Below, piece after piece: positions 24,191-32,069 of a stretch of DNA of 32,654 bases. Position 1 is the stretch's first letter; each line of letters opens with the position of its first letter. The DNA lies in contig VSDH01000012.1 in the NCBI GenBank assembly GCA_008636105.1, forward strand, positions 37,655 through 70,308, in the 5' to 3' direction. Made by a program: the position numbers and the translations under genes. Source of the DNA: Candidatus Scalindua sediminis. Its GTDB lineage: Bacteria; Planctomycetota; Brocadiia; Brocadiales; Scalinduaceae. The notes beneath the pieces were generated by a model. It searched no databases. It had not been told where the DNA came from and saw only the letters and a program-made list of their open reading frames with translations.

Positions 24191-24850
24191 ATGTCTAGAT
24201 TGCTTTTTGTCCTTATCCTTAGTCTTATTTTAGATTTATGCAACTTCACTGCTGGTGATTCCATTCTTGCTGATTCATTATGGAAGAAAAGGGTTACCAT
24301 AAACTATAATCTTTTTGACGATAATAGAGGCAAAAGGGTCGGAGATATTGTTAAGGTGATAGTATCTGAATCAACTACTATTGACAACGATGAGACATCA
24401 ACTACTAATAATTCAAACAAAACGACGGGAAAAATTGATACTGATAGATTCGCTCGTGGAATACTAAGCGCATTAAAAACCGGGCGTAATGCAAGATTTG
24501 ATGCAAGAGCAGCTAATACTATCGAATCTGAGTTCAAAAATGATTTTAGTGGTAAAGGAACCTATGATAGTAAAAGAAGCGTAGTTCTGACACTTACGGC
24601 AATGATAGTGGAAGTACTTGATAATGGCAATCTGGTCCTTGAAGGAAAAAGAGAAATAGAAGTAAATAAGGAAAATTATATTCTGAAACTCACGGGTATA
24701 GCCAGACCAATCGACATAACTTCAACCAATACTATAAATTCAGACCAGTTGTCGAACCTAGACTTTGATCTTGAAGGAAAAGGCTGGTTGACAAGAGCAG
24801 GGAGAAAAGGCTGGTTTAATAGAGCAATAGATTTGTTCTGGCCGTTCTAA
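24191..24850 (+). CDS. flgH: Flagellar L-ring protein FlgH
   Basis: The 219-residue protein has family signatures: SLW near residue 31, DDNRGKRVGDIVKVIVSEST, ESEFKNDFSGKGTYDSKRSV, LTLTAMIVEVLDNGNLVLEG and KREIEVNKENYILKLTGIAR, followed by PIDITSTNTINSDQL. The C-terminus reads KGWFNRAIDLFWPF. FlgH forms the outer-membrane L-ring. Most FlgH proteins are lipoproteins; here the only Cys in the signal region (residue 17, LDLCNF) lies in a poor lipobox, so lipidation is doubtful. The ribosome site AAAAAGGAATAAAAT is weak to moderate. It is followed by a 256-bp gap filled by a fold-back element. Confidence 0.9.
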   Translation: MSRLLFVLILSLILDLCNFTAGDSILADSLWKKRVTINYNLFDDNRGKRVGDIVKVIVSESTTIDNDETSTTNNSNKTTGKIDTDRFARGILSALKTGRNARFDARAANTIESEFKNDFSGKGTYDSKRSVVLTLTAMIVEVLDNGNLVLEGKREIEVNKENYILKLTGIARPIDITSTNTINSDQLSNLDFDLEGKGWLTRAGRKGWFNRAIDLFWPF

Positions 24851-24871
24851 TGTCCCGGAATTTCTATAACT

Positions 24872-25085
24872 TACCCGCCCCCATTCCTGGCCCCGCATCT
24901 TGCCCGCCAGACTGCAGGCTGTGTCACAATTGTCATTCTGAGGCTTTAGCCGAAGAATCTCTTATACGTAACATATTGATTTCATTAGATTCTTCACTTC
25001 GTTCAGAATGACAAAATGCCCTTTTTCTGGATTATGACACAGCCTGCTGATAGGCGGGCGCAGGGGCCAGGAATGGGGGCAGGTA
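24872..25085. repeat. Giant fold-back structure in the flgH-flgI gap (214 bp)
   Basis: Nested inverted repeats: outer arms (CGCCCCCATTCCTGGCCCC, repeated inverted near 25064-25082), a middle pair GCCCGCC/GGCGGGC, and the CAGGCTG element listed separately as the core. The transcript would fold into one long hairpin between the two ring genes. Confidence 0.8.
24915..25046. mobile_element. CAGGCTG-type MITE-like element, copy 2 (132 bp)
   Basis: The ends CAGGCTGTGTCACAAT and ATTATGACACAGCCTG are inverted, and the inner arms GTCATTCTGA and TTCAGAATGAC continue the palindrome. It is nearly identical along its length to 31200-31330. No clear target duplication flanks this copy. No coding capacity. 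Confidence 0.75.
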
Positions 25086-25106
25086 TTCTAGAGAGAGTAG
25101 GAACCT

Positions 25107-26231
25107 ATGATTCGTTACCTTTTGTGTATTACAGTATTAATCTTATCTTTTTTATCATCCTCGTCTACGATTACGTACGGGAGTATAACTACCCGTGTTA
25201 AAGATATCACATATGTTCAGGGCGTTAGAGATAACTATTTATTCGGTTATGGTCTTGTTGTAGGTTTACAGGGGACAGGGGATAAAACTACATTTACCTT
25301 TACAAGGCAATTGGCCAAGAACGTCTTCGAGAAACTTGGTGTGGTGACAAGTACTACGGACTTTGATTCAGATAATATTGCGGCTGTGCTTATTACGGCA
25401 AAAATTCATTCATTTGCAAAGCCCGGTGATAGAATAGACGCCCTTATATCGTCCGTTGGTGATGCCAGAAGTCTGGAGGGGGGAGTCCTTATCCATACCA
25501 CTCTTCAGGGAATTGATAATGAAGTCTATGCAGTTGCCCAGGGGCCTCTATCCATAGGAGGCTATAATGTTTCCGGGGCTGCAGAGCAAACAAGAAAAAA
25601 TATTGCTACGACAGCCTATATTCCGGGCGGTGCACTCATAGAAAAGGAAATACCTGTTCACGTTTTCTTTGAGAATGCAATTAGATTGAGTTTATTAGAT
25701 AATGATTTTACTACGGCTTACCGCTTGATGAAGGTTGTCAATACCTTATATCCGGGATCTGCACATGCCATAAGTGCCGGGGAAGTAGAAATAGTGCCTC
25801 CTCAGGAATTTCGTTCAATTAACAAGATAACTCAATTTATCTCCACGATCGAAGAACTGCCTATTTCACCTGATGCGATTGCTCGAGTCGTCATTAACGA
25901 AAGGACAGGAACTATTGTGGCAGGGGAAAATGTCAGAATTTCAACAGTGGCTGTAGCACATGGCGATCTAACGATTACGATAAGTGAAAGACAGGAGGCA
26001 TCACAGCCCGGTCCGTTTGCACCAACAAGTGCAACTACCCAGGTGCTTGATCGTACAAATATTGACGTTGAAGAAAAAGAAGGAAAACTGCATGTTATAC
26101 CTGATGGGGTAAACATTTCTGAGATAGCTCGCGCATTAAATGTACTCGGTGTGACACCAAGAGATCTGATTTCTATCTTTCAGGCAATTAAAAAGGCAGG
26201 TGCCCTTCATGCAGAACTTATAATAATGTAA
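25107..26231 (+). CDS. flgI: Flagellar P-ring protein FlgI
   Basis: The 374-residue protein has the usual length, a signal peptide (MIRYLLCITVLILSFLSSSS) and strong family motifs: RVKDITYVQGVRDNYLFGYG, LVVGLQGTGDKT, FTRQLAKNVFEKLGV, NIAAVLITAKIHSFAKPGDR, GVLIHTTLQGIDNEVYAVAQ, GPLSIGGYNVSG, ARVVINERTGTIVAGENVRI and a C-terminal ALNVLGVTPRDLISIFQAIK. It forms the periplasmic P-ring around the rod with FlgA's help. Its ribosome site (TAGGAACCT) lies just beyond the right edge of the fold-back element, so the large hairpin could limit its translation or protect its mRNA end. Confidence 0.95.
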   Translation: MIRYLLCITVLILSFLSSSSTITYGSITTRVKDITYVQGVRDNYLFGYGLVVGLQGTGDKTTFTFTRQLAKNVFEKLGVVTSTTDFDSDNIAAVLITAKIHSFAKPGDRIDALISSVGDARSLEGGVLIHTTLQGIDNEVYAVAQGPLSIGGYNVSGAAEQTRKNIATTAYIPGGALIEKEIPVHVFFENAIRLSLLDNDFTTAYRLMKVVNTLYPGSAHAISAGEVEIVPPQEFRSINKITQFISTIEELPISPDAIARVVINERTGTIVAGENVRISTVAVAHGDLTITISERQEASQPGPFAPTSATTQVLDRTNIDVEEKEGKLHVIPDGVNISEIARALNVLGVTPRDLISIFQAIKKAGALHAELIIM

Positions 26232-26277
26232 CACCTTGTAAGACACATGTGCACTTACTTAGTAAGGAGAAACTAAA

Positions 26278-26598
26278 GTGGATATACCATTTGATAGTGA
26301 ATTTGTAATAAATTCCGCAAAAATAGAAAATTCAAAAAATATTTTAAAAAACGAAAATAATAATAAATCTCCATACGAACTTAAGAAGGCTACACAAAAT
26401 TTTGAGGCTATCTTTATAAATATGTTAATCAAGTCAATGTGGAAGACCATACCGGAATCTGGATTGTTCGAGGAAAATAGTGCAACTAATATTTATGAGG
26501 GAATCATCCAGTCTGCGCTCTCAGAAGAAATTGCAAGGAGCGGCGGTTTGGGTATGGCAGAGATGCTTTATCAACAGATTAGTAAAGAACAAAAATAA
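26278..26598 (+). CDS. flgJ: Rod-binding protein FlgJ, N-terminal domain only
   Basis: The 106-residue protein matches the rod-binding half of FlgJ: LKKATQNFEAIFINMLIKSM, WKTIPESGLFEENSATNIYE, and a terminal LSEEIARSGGLGMAEMLYQQ. The muramidase domain found in many proteobacterial FlgJ proteins is absent, as in many other phyla, so a separate peptidoglycan hydrolase must open the wall. The start is GTG 26278, with AAGGAG 8 nt upstream, and lies 46 bp after flgI. It probably caps the growing rod in the periplasm. Confidence 0.88.
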   Translation: MDIPFDSEFVINSAKIENSKNILKNENNNKSPYELKKATQNFEAIFINMLIKSMWKTIPESGLFEENSATNIYEGIIQSALSEEIARSGGLGMAEMLYQQISKEQK

Positions 26599-27053
26599 TT
26601 AGGCGCTTAGAGCCTAACCATCTACAAAATTTTGTCGATATATCATAAGTTGTTGATTTTATATTGTTTAAAAGATTATTCTAAATTCATAATTCAATGC
26701 CTGCCCTGTTAAATATTATACATTTGTGTTTTTACAATATAATCATGAAAAAGGCAGCGTGCCGCGGCCAAGTAGGCACCGCCTTGCGGTGGACTTTCGC
26801 CGCGGGAGCCGCGACTTTCGCCGCCACGGTGCAAAAGATAATTATCAAATAGTATCTAGGTTTATTTAACAGGGTAAAATATTCATAATTGAAAAATATC
26901 GAATAATGAACTTCGAATATCGAATTAAGATTGATGAATGACAAAATAATTATAACTGCCCCCACTGCTAGCTTGCGCTAGCAAGCTGTGGGGGCCACCT
27001 TTTCCGAGCGAAGTCTCGGAAAAGGCGTAGAATCTTATGAGGAGAAAATTATC
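26599..27053. other. Gene-free, palindrome-rich gap between flgJ and flgN
   Basis: No credible gene, in particular no flgM, is visible here. A G+C-rich island (26751-26833) in AT-rich sequence holds the perfect hairpin CACCGC/GCGGTG (26777-26791) and a direct repeat GACTTTCGCCGC (26792-26803, 26813-26824). Two more hairpins follow: GCCCCCAC...GTGGGGGC (26958-26995, with inner AGCTTGC/GCAAGCT) and CCTTTTCCGAG/CTCGGAAAAGG (26998-27025), the last ending 13 nt before the flgN ribosome site. Confidence 0.7.
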
Positions 27054-27554
27054 TTGGAAAACCTGCTACAGAATCTAGTAGATACATTGAATAAGATGAC
27101 AATCATATATAAGGATATACTTCAAACTGCACAGGACAAGCGGAAACACATAATTTCAGGAGATATAGATAAGCTTGAATCAGTCATCTATCGAGAACGT
27201 AACCTCTCAGAAAACATTCTTCTTCTGGAAGAGAAAAGAAGATACATAATGCAGTCAATAAACCGGGCTATCGGGAAGCGTGATACCATTCCCACTCTTC
27301 GTGAACTCATTGAGCAGATTCGAGACCCTTATAAAAGTGAATTGGAAAAACAATATGATACTATTTCAGAAGTAATCACGAAGGTAAAGGATGTCAATAC
27401 AATCAATACATTACTTACAAAATATTCACTTGAATTTGTAAATAATTTCATAAAGGCCATATGCTCTGAGTCGCTTAACGATTCTGTTTATCAGCAATCA
27501 GGTAATTTAAAGGACCCTGAGCTTAAAAGATTGTTGTTTGAGGTAAGCGCGTAA
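27054..27554 (+). CDS. flgN: Flagellar export chaperone FlgN
   Basis: The 166-residue all-helical protein starts (M)ENLLQNLVDTLNKMTIIYKD and continues with IISGDIDKLESVIYRERNLS and ENILLLEEKRRYIMQSINRA, the FlgN pattern. FlgN escorts the hook-filament junction proteins FlgK and FlgL to the export gate, and those genes follow. The preferred start is TTG 27054, with GAGGAG (27039-27044) 9 nt upstream. The frame is open further up to a GTG at 26988, but those 22 codons are made of hairpin sequence and do not look like protein. The C-terminus (LKRLLFEVSA) is short of the usual FlgK-binding tail pattern, which I cannot assess. Confidence 0.83.
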   Translation: MENLLQNLVDTLNKMTIIYKDILQTAQDKRKHIISGDIDKLESVIYRERNLSENILLLEEKRRYIMQSINRAIGKRDTIPTLRELIEQIRDPYKSELEKQYDTISEVITKVKDVNTINTLLTKYSLEFVNNFIKAICSESLNDSVYQQSGNLKDPELKRLLFEVSA

Positions 27555-27638
27555 ATGTTTTATTTAAACACTCTTACTTTCTGATTGATAATATTTAGAA
27601 ACAAAGGAATTTGATCAATGCCAAAACAGACAAGGTTG

Positions 27639-27871
27639 ACTACCTCCCTTTCGCTCTTACAGAGCCTACTTTCGGGGAGGCGTCCTCGTCCGCCCTGGCG
27701 GGATTCCAGTGTTTTGCCTCTCTTAAGGTGTTACTGGATTCCTTGCGCCCGCCCGGATGACTTGGTCGGACGGGAAAGCAAGGGCAACATGGATTCCAGT
27801 ACTTGCGACTCGTTCCCACGCTGGAGCGTGGGAACGAGAATGGTGTGACATCCAGATTCAAGCTACGAAGC
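27639..27871 (+). repeat. 235-bp dispersed repeat, copy 2 (inverse to copy 1)
   Basis: It fills most of the 372-bp flgN-flgK gap and is nearly identical to the reverse complement of 21225-21463. The two copies differ by a few substitutions and a short insertion near the Cys-less spurious frame they both create. The rest of the gap (27555-27638, 27872-27926) shows no gene. Confidence 0.9.
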
Positions 27872-27926
27872 TCAGCTTTGGCTTAGCTCACGTAATTTTC
27901 ACAAACAACAATACGAGGTAGAAAAA

Positions 27927-30098
27927 ATGGCGTCATCAGGCTTATCAATAGGTTTGACTGGACTATTAATTTCCCAGCGTGCCCTACAAACGATAGGACA
28001 TAATATTGCTAACGTAAATACCCCCGGGTATAGCAGACAAGTGAACGTCCTCAGCGCTAGAGATCCAATACTCACTCCATATGGCCAAATGGGTCAGGGA
28101 GTAACATTAACTGAAATAAAAAGGATAAAGGATGATTTGATAAACAATCAGTTACTGAATTTTACATCTTTGCTTGGTAGTGCCGAGGTGCAAGATAAAA
28201 CACTTAAACAATTGCAAAGCATCTTTAATGAGCTTTCGGAATTTAGTCTGAACAATAGGCTAGAAAAGTTTTTCCAGAGTATGCAGGAAGTATCCATGGC
28301 CCCCGAGCTTAAAAGCAGCAGATTTCAGTTATTGCAACATGGTATAAATCTGGCTGATACTTTTGAAAATTTGGATGCACAGTTTAAACAGCTCATGAAC
28401 AATAACGGCCAACAAATTAGCACAAAGATAACCGAATTAAACGACATCACAAGTCAGATTGCAGAGTTGAACAAGAGAATATCTGCGATCGAGCTACTTG
28501 CGGGCAACGCAAATGACATTGCAGATAAAAGAGATGTCCTTTTAACCAGTTTAAGTGAGTTAGCGGACATTAAAGTGTCAAACAATGATAATGGCACAAT
28601 CAACGTCTTACTTGGTGGAACATTAGTTGTACATGGAAATAATACAGAAGCATTGTCTACAACAAATACTGGGCAGGGAACAGTCGAAGTAGATGGAATA
28701 GCGGTCCTTAATAGTGGTGAATTAAAAGGCTTATTGGATCTTCAGGATGTGTTACTCCTTAAATATACGCAAAGGTTGGATACACTGGCTGCCAGTATTA
28801 TCAGGGAAATAAATAATATCCACACTGAAGGTGTGGGATTAGATGGGGGATTTACCTCTCTAACCAGTACTATTGCCGTCAATAACGCCACTGACCAATT
28901 GTCTAATACCGGCTTGGCATTTCCCCCTACGGTTGGTACATATACAACCGGTACCATCACAAGTTTAGATAATGCAGACGGGACAACCACAGTTACAGGA
29001 GTTGGTACCACATTTGTTGGTAATGTAGATCCGACTGATTGGATTAGGCTGGGCGATGGAAATTACTATAGGATTTTATCCGTTGACAGCAATACCCAAT
29101 TGACCGTAAGTGGGGCGAATACAGATGCAATTCCCGTGGCTACCGATGTAACAGACGGCAGTTTGTACATAACTGTTACGGAGGATGGCACAGGTGCTAT
29201 TACAAAGACCAGCATAAGCGTTGCTTCAAACGAAACACTTAATACACTAGCAGCAAAGATTAACAGCGTTGCAAACCTTAATGCAAGCGTTACTGGCAAT
29301 ATCATGAGTGTTTTTAGTGACAATGGTTATACATATAATTTTACAAAAGCGCTGGATACTAATCCCGGTAGCATAGGCGGTTCTACAGTATCACTTTCGG
29401 GACATTACAATGGTAGTGACAACGACATTTATACGTTGACTGTCCTGGATGCCGGAACTGGTGCTATAGGAACTAGTTCAGCCGTAATAAGGGTGACAGA
29501 TACATCAGGTACGATTTTGACAGACCTCGATATAGGATCATCATATACTGCTGGTCCTGCTGGTGATGTTTTACAAATATCAGATGGTTTATCCGTAAGC
29601 TTTGGTGGAGGAAATATAGCCGTAAATGATACACTAACATTTGATGTGGTAAGTGATCCTGATACGACCAACGTACTGACTGCCTTAGGCTTGAATACAT
29701 TTTTTGAGGGAAAGGATGCTTCCACTATTGGTGTAAGACAATATATTAAGGATGACGTATCCAGAATAGCTGTAGCCTCAAGTAGCTCGCCTGGAGACAA
29801 TACAAATGCACTGAGACTAGTTGACTTACAAAACAGTTCCACTACGGATAATACAACCTTTGGCGACTTCCTGCACGGTGTTGTAGCTGAGTTAGGTATT
29901 GATACAAGACAAAAAGAAAGCGAAAAGGATAGCTTTGGCTCATTGCTTTTGAATTTGGAAAATCTCCGTCAGGAGGTATCAGGAGTATCCATTGAAGAAG
30001 AAATGATAAATATCGTTAGATTCCAGCAGGCCTTCCAGGCTTCGGCAAGGTATGTTTCGGTTATATCGGAACTGAGTGACATTCTTATGAGTTTATAA
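27927..30098 (+). CDS. flgK: Hook-associated protein 1 FlgK
   Basis: The 723-residue protein starts MASSGLSIGLTGLLISQRAL and IGHNIANVNTPGYSRQVNVL, the D0 signature with the YSRQ typical of FlgK. QVSMAPE-like MQEVSMAPELKSSRFQLLQH and ISEL-type helices follow. The C-terminus has VSGVSIEEEMINIVRFQQAF and QASARYVSVISELSDILMSL. A large beta-rich insertion (about residues 310-590, rich in Thr, Asp, Asn and Gly) makes it longer than enteric FlgK and would be exposed at the hook-filament junction. ATG 27927 has GAGGT about 8 nt upstream. It is the first gene after the second 235-bp repeat. Confidence 0.93.
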   Translation: MASSGLSIGLTGLLISQRALQTIGHNIANVNTPGYSRQVNVLSARDPILTPYGQMGQGVTLTEIKRIKDDLINNQLLNFTSLLGSAEVQDKTLKQLQSIFNELSEFSLNNRLEKFFQSMQEVSMAPELKSSRFQLLQHGINLADTFENLDAQFKQLMNNNGQQISTKITELNDITSQIAELNKRISAIELLAGNANDIADKRDVLLTSLSELADIKVSNNDNGTINVLLGGTLVVHGNNTEALSTTNTGQGTVEVDGIAVLNSGELKGLLDLQDVLLLKYTQRLDTLAASIIREINNIHTEGVGLDGGFTSLTSTIAVNNATDQLSNTGLAFPPTVGTYTTGTITSLDNADGTTTVTGVGTTFVGNVDPTDWIRLGDGNYYRILSVDSNTQLTVSGANTDAIPVATDVTDGSLYITVTEDGTGAITKTSISVASNETLNTLAAKINSVANLNASVTGNIMSVFSDNGYTYNFTKALDTNPGSIGGSTVSLSGHYNGSDNDIYTLTVLDAGTGAIGTSSAVIRVTDTSGTILTDLDIGSSYTAGPAGDVLQISDGLSVSFGGGNIAVNDTLTFDVVSDPDTTNVLTALGLNTFFEGKDASTIGVRQYIKDDVSRIAVASSSSPGDNTNALRLVDLQNSSTTDNTTFGDFLHGVVAELGIDTRQKESEKDSFGSLLLNLENLRQEVSGVSIEEEMINIVRFQQAFQASARYVSVISELSDILMSL

Positions 30099-30117
30099 TA
30101 AAAAGGAGTTTTAAAAT

Positions 30118-31020
30118 ATGCCCGACAGAGTAAACCTTCAAACCGTTATAAATTCGACGATTCTAAATATACAGCTAAGCACGTTTCGTATGCAGAGACT
30201 CCAGGAACAAATAGCATCTGGGAAAAAAATAAATCGCCCCTCAGACGACCCGAGTGGAACAAGAAAGGTGCTAAGCTTACGATCAGAAGGTCTTAGACTT
30301 GAGCAATACTCCAAAAATATTCAGACTTCAATACGTTCAATAGAATTTAGTACATCAACATTACATGATACAACAACCTTCATACAAAGAGTGCAGGAAT
30401 TAACAATACAAGGAGTCAACGGTGCAACGGATCAAGCGGGGAGGGATGCCGTTGCATCTGAGATAAACGGAATTCTAGAGGCAATATTGCAAATTGCGAA
30501 TTCCTCGCGAATGGGACTCTACATCTTTGCGGGTACAGAAACTACAACTATGCCTTTCGAGGCAACGCGCAACACTGAGGGAGATATAACTGCCATAACA
30601 TATAAGGGGAATCGAGAAAAAATAAAATATCCGGTTGGTCCGGGATCCAGTACTCAAGTTAATCAACCAGGCGCAGAAGTTTTTATTGATAGTAAGATTT
30701 TCACTACACTTATGGCAATACGGGATAACCTTGCAGGTGGGGCATTAGAATTTGCGAGAGCTGAACTGGATAATATAAAAAATGCGCATACCGATATTTT
30801 GCAATTCGTATCAAAGGGTGGAGCTATTGTAAGTGCTTTGGAATTTTCTGACAACAGGATGAAAGATGCAAAAGTTTCATTAGAAGGTACGCTAGGGGAA
30901 GTAGAAGGTGCAGATTTGGCTGAACTTATTTTGAAACTTAAAGAACAAGAAAACATTCTTCAGGCGGTATTGGCTTCTGGAGTCTTTATGCTCAACACTT
31001 CCATCCTGGATTTTATGTAG
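30118..31020 (+). CDS. flgL: Hook-associated protein 3 FlgL
   Basis: The 300-residue protein is flagellin-like: the N-terminus MPDRVNLQTVINSTILNIQL, RLQEQIASGKKINRPSDDPS and GTRKVLSLRSE identifies FlgL. The middle holds GRDAVASEINGILEAILQIA and LYIFAGTETTTMPFEA, and the C-terminal helix is VEGADLAELILKLKEQENIL with LNTSILDFM. It joins FlgK to the filament. AAAAGGAG lies 10 nt before ATG 30118, and flgK ends 19 bp upstream. Confidence 0.93.
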   Translation: MPDRVNLQTVINSTILNIQLSTFRMQRLQEQIASGKKINRPSDDPSGTRKVLSLRSEGLRLEQYSKNIQTSIRSIEFSTSTLHDTTTFIQRVQELTIQGVNGATDQAGRDAVASEINGILEAILQIANSSRMGLYIFAGTETTTMPFEATRNTEGDITAITYKGNREKIKYPVGPGSSTQVNQPGAEVFIDSKIFTTLMAIRDNLAGGALEFARAELDNIKNAHTDILQFVSKGGAIVSALEFSDNRMKDAKVSLEGTLGEVEGADLAELILKLKEQENILQAVLASGVFMLNTSILDFM

Positions 31021-31387
31021 TAATCTGTAGCGAAAAAATACGTGAATAGCATCTGTTTATGAAAAGCAGAATTTGAATACCCCGCCTTGTAGGCGGGGAT
31101 GAAAAATTCTCTCTGCTGCCAGCCAGACCCATTCCCGCCAGAACGACATTGCCCGCCCGGATGACTCGGTCGGACGGGTCGGGCTGGCCCGCCTACCGAC
31201 AGGCTGTGTCACAATGTCATTCTGAGTCTTTAGGCGAAGAATCTCTTATCGGTGACATATTGATTTCATTAGATTCTTCACTTCGTTCAGAATGACAAAA
31301 CGCTCATTTTCGGGATTGTGACACAGTCTGCCGATCGGGCAGGCAGGAATATTTTACAAATTAGTGCATAATTCTGGTAGTAAAAAC
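31021..31387. other. Repeat-filled gap between flgL and fliW
   Basis: No gene here. The left part (31128-31190) has inverted GCCAGCC.../...GGCTGGC arms around the 28-bp module (31152-31179) shared with the 235-bp repeat. A CAGGCTG element (31200-31330) follows, then a small palindrome around CCGATCGGGCAGG, also present at 32393-32405. Confidence 0.7.
31200..31330. mobile_element. CAGGCTG-type MITE-like element, copy 3 (131 bp)
   Basis: The ends CAGGCTGTGTCACAAT and ATTGTGACACAGTCTG are inverted. It is nearly identical to 24915-25046, including the inner loop around CATATTGATTTCATTAGATT. It is flanked by the 4-bp direct repeat CCGA (31196-31199 and 31331-31334). Confidence 0.8.
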
Positions 31388-31816
31388 ATGTTACTTAAGA
31401 CACGTTGCTTCGGTGAAGTTGAAATCAAGAAAGAAGAAATAATCAAATTTACACAACCAATTGTGGGTTTTGATGAGTATAAACAATATATTCTAATGAA
31501 AAATGAATCTATATTCCCAACGTTCTGGTTGCAGTCTGTTGACAATCCTGCGCTCGCATTTCCAGTTGTGTCTCCGTTTGTTATTGACGAAAATTATTCT
31601 ATCAAACTAAGCGTTTATGATTTTGAAGACATTAATTTAAAAGAATTCAATGATGTTATTATTCTGACTCTTCTGGTTGTCCCACAGGATTTGTCATTGA
31701 TCAGGACAAACCTGAGGGCTCCAATTATTTACAATCCCATGAAGAAACTGGCCAAGCAAATTGTATTACAGGAAGAAAAGTACCCAGTACACTTTTATGT
31801 AATGGATAATAATTAG
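31388..31816 (+). CDS. fliW: Flagellar assembly factor FliW
   Basis: The 142-residue protein has FliW signatures: MLLKTRCFGEVEIKKEEIIK, FTQPIVGFDEYKQYILM, FPTFWLQSVDNPALAFPVVS, VIILTLLVVPQDLSLIRTNL and RAPIIYNPMKKLAKQIVL. FliW binds either flagellin or CsrA. When flagellin is exported, freed FliW sequesters CsrA and releases translation of flagellin mRNA; that is established in other bacteria. ATG 31388 begins the conserved sequence, and a GTG at 31364 would add eight unrelated residues. The ribosome site is weak (GGTAG). The stop codon lies inside the 7-bp duplication made by the adjoining element. Confidence 0.92.
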   Translation: MLLKTRCFGEVEIKKEEIIKFTQPIVGFDEYKQYILMKNESIFPTFWLQSVDNPALAFPVVSPFVIDENYSIKLSVYDFEDINLKEFNDVIILTLLVVPQDLSLIRTNLRAPIIYNPMKKLAKQIVLQEEKYPVHFYVMDNN

Positions 31817-31981
31817 TTTCTGTTGCGGAAAGCTTAAATGCCCAAAAATGTCATTCTGAATTTATTTCAGAATCTATATATAACAATCCTGAATCCCGAC
31901 TGAGTCGGATCTCGTAGTTGCTCCAAGGGGCGCCACAGGCGACAAGTTCAGGGTGACAAAGTAGTGTTTCCGCAACAGAAA
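31817..31981. mobile_element. MITE with perfect 15-bp inverted ends and 7-bp target duplication (165 bp)
   Basis: The ends TTTCTGTTGCGGAAA (31817-31831) and TTTCCGCAACAGAAA (31967-31981) are perfect inverted repeats. TAATTAG flanks both sides (31810-31816 and 31982-31988). No transposase is encoded. The interior carries a GTCATTCTGA module and a block (about 31895-31950) that is the reverse complement of part of the 7601-7842 element. Confidence 0.85.
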
Positions 31982-31992
31982 TAATTAGATCT

Positions 31993-32063
31993 TTCAGGAA
32001 TCCTGTTCCCTTCAGGAATCCTGTTCCCTTAACCAGGAATCTCCAGTGTAAAAGCCAGGAAGG
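31993..32063 (+). promoter_or_regulatory. csrA leader with tandem 18-bp duplication and four GGA motifs
   Basis: TTCAGGAATCCTGTTCCC is repeated head to tail (31993-32010, 32011-32028). GGA, the core of CsrA-binding sites, occurs at 31997, 32015, 32036 and 32058, the last inside the ribosome site GGAAGG. This arrangement suits autogenous repression by CsrA. Confidence 0.4.
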
Positions 32064-32069
32064 TAAAAG

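Noticed and set aside
26732..26965. A 77-codon minus-strand frame in the flgJ-flgN gap
   Set aside because: No ribosome site, passes through the palindromic island, hydrophobic by AT composition only; not flgM-like.
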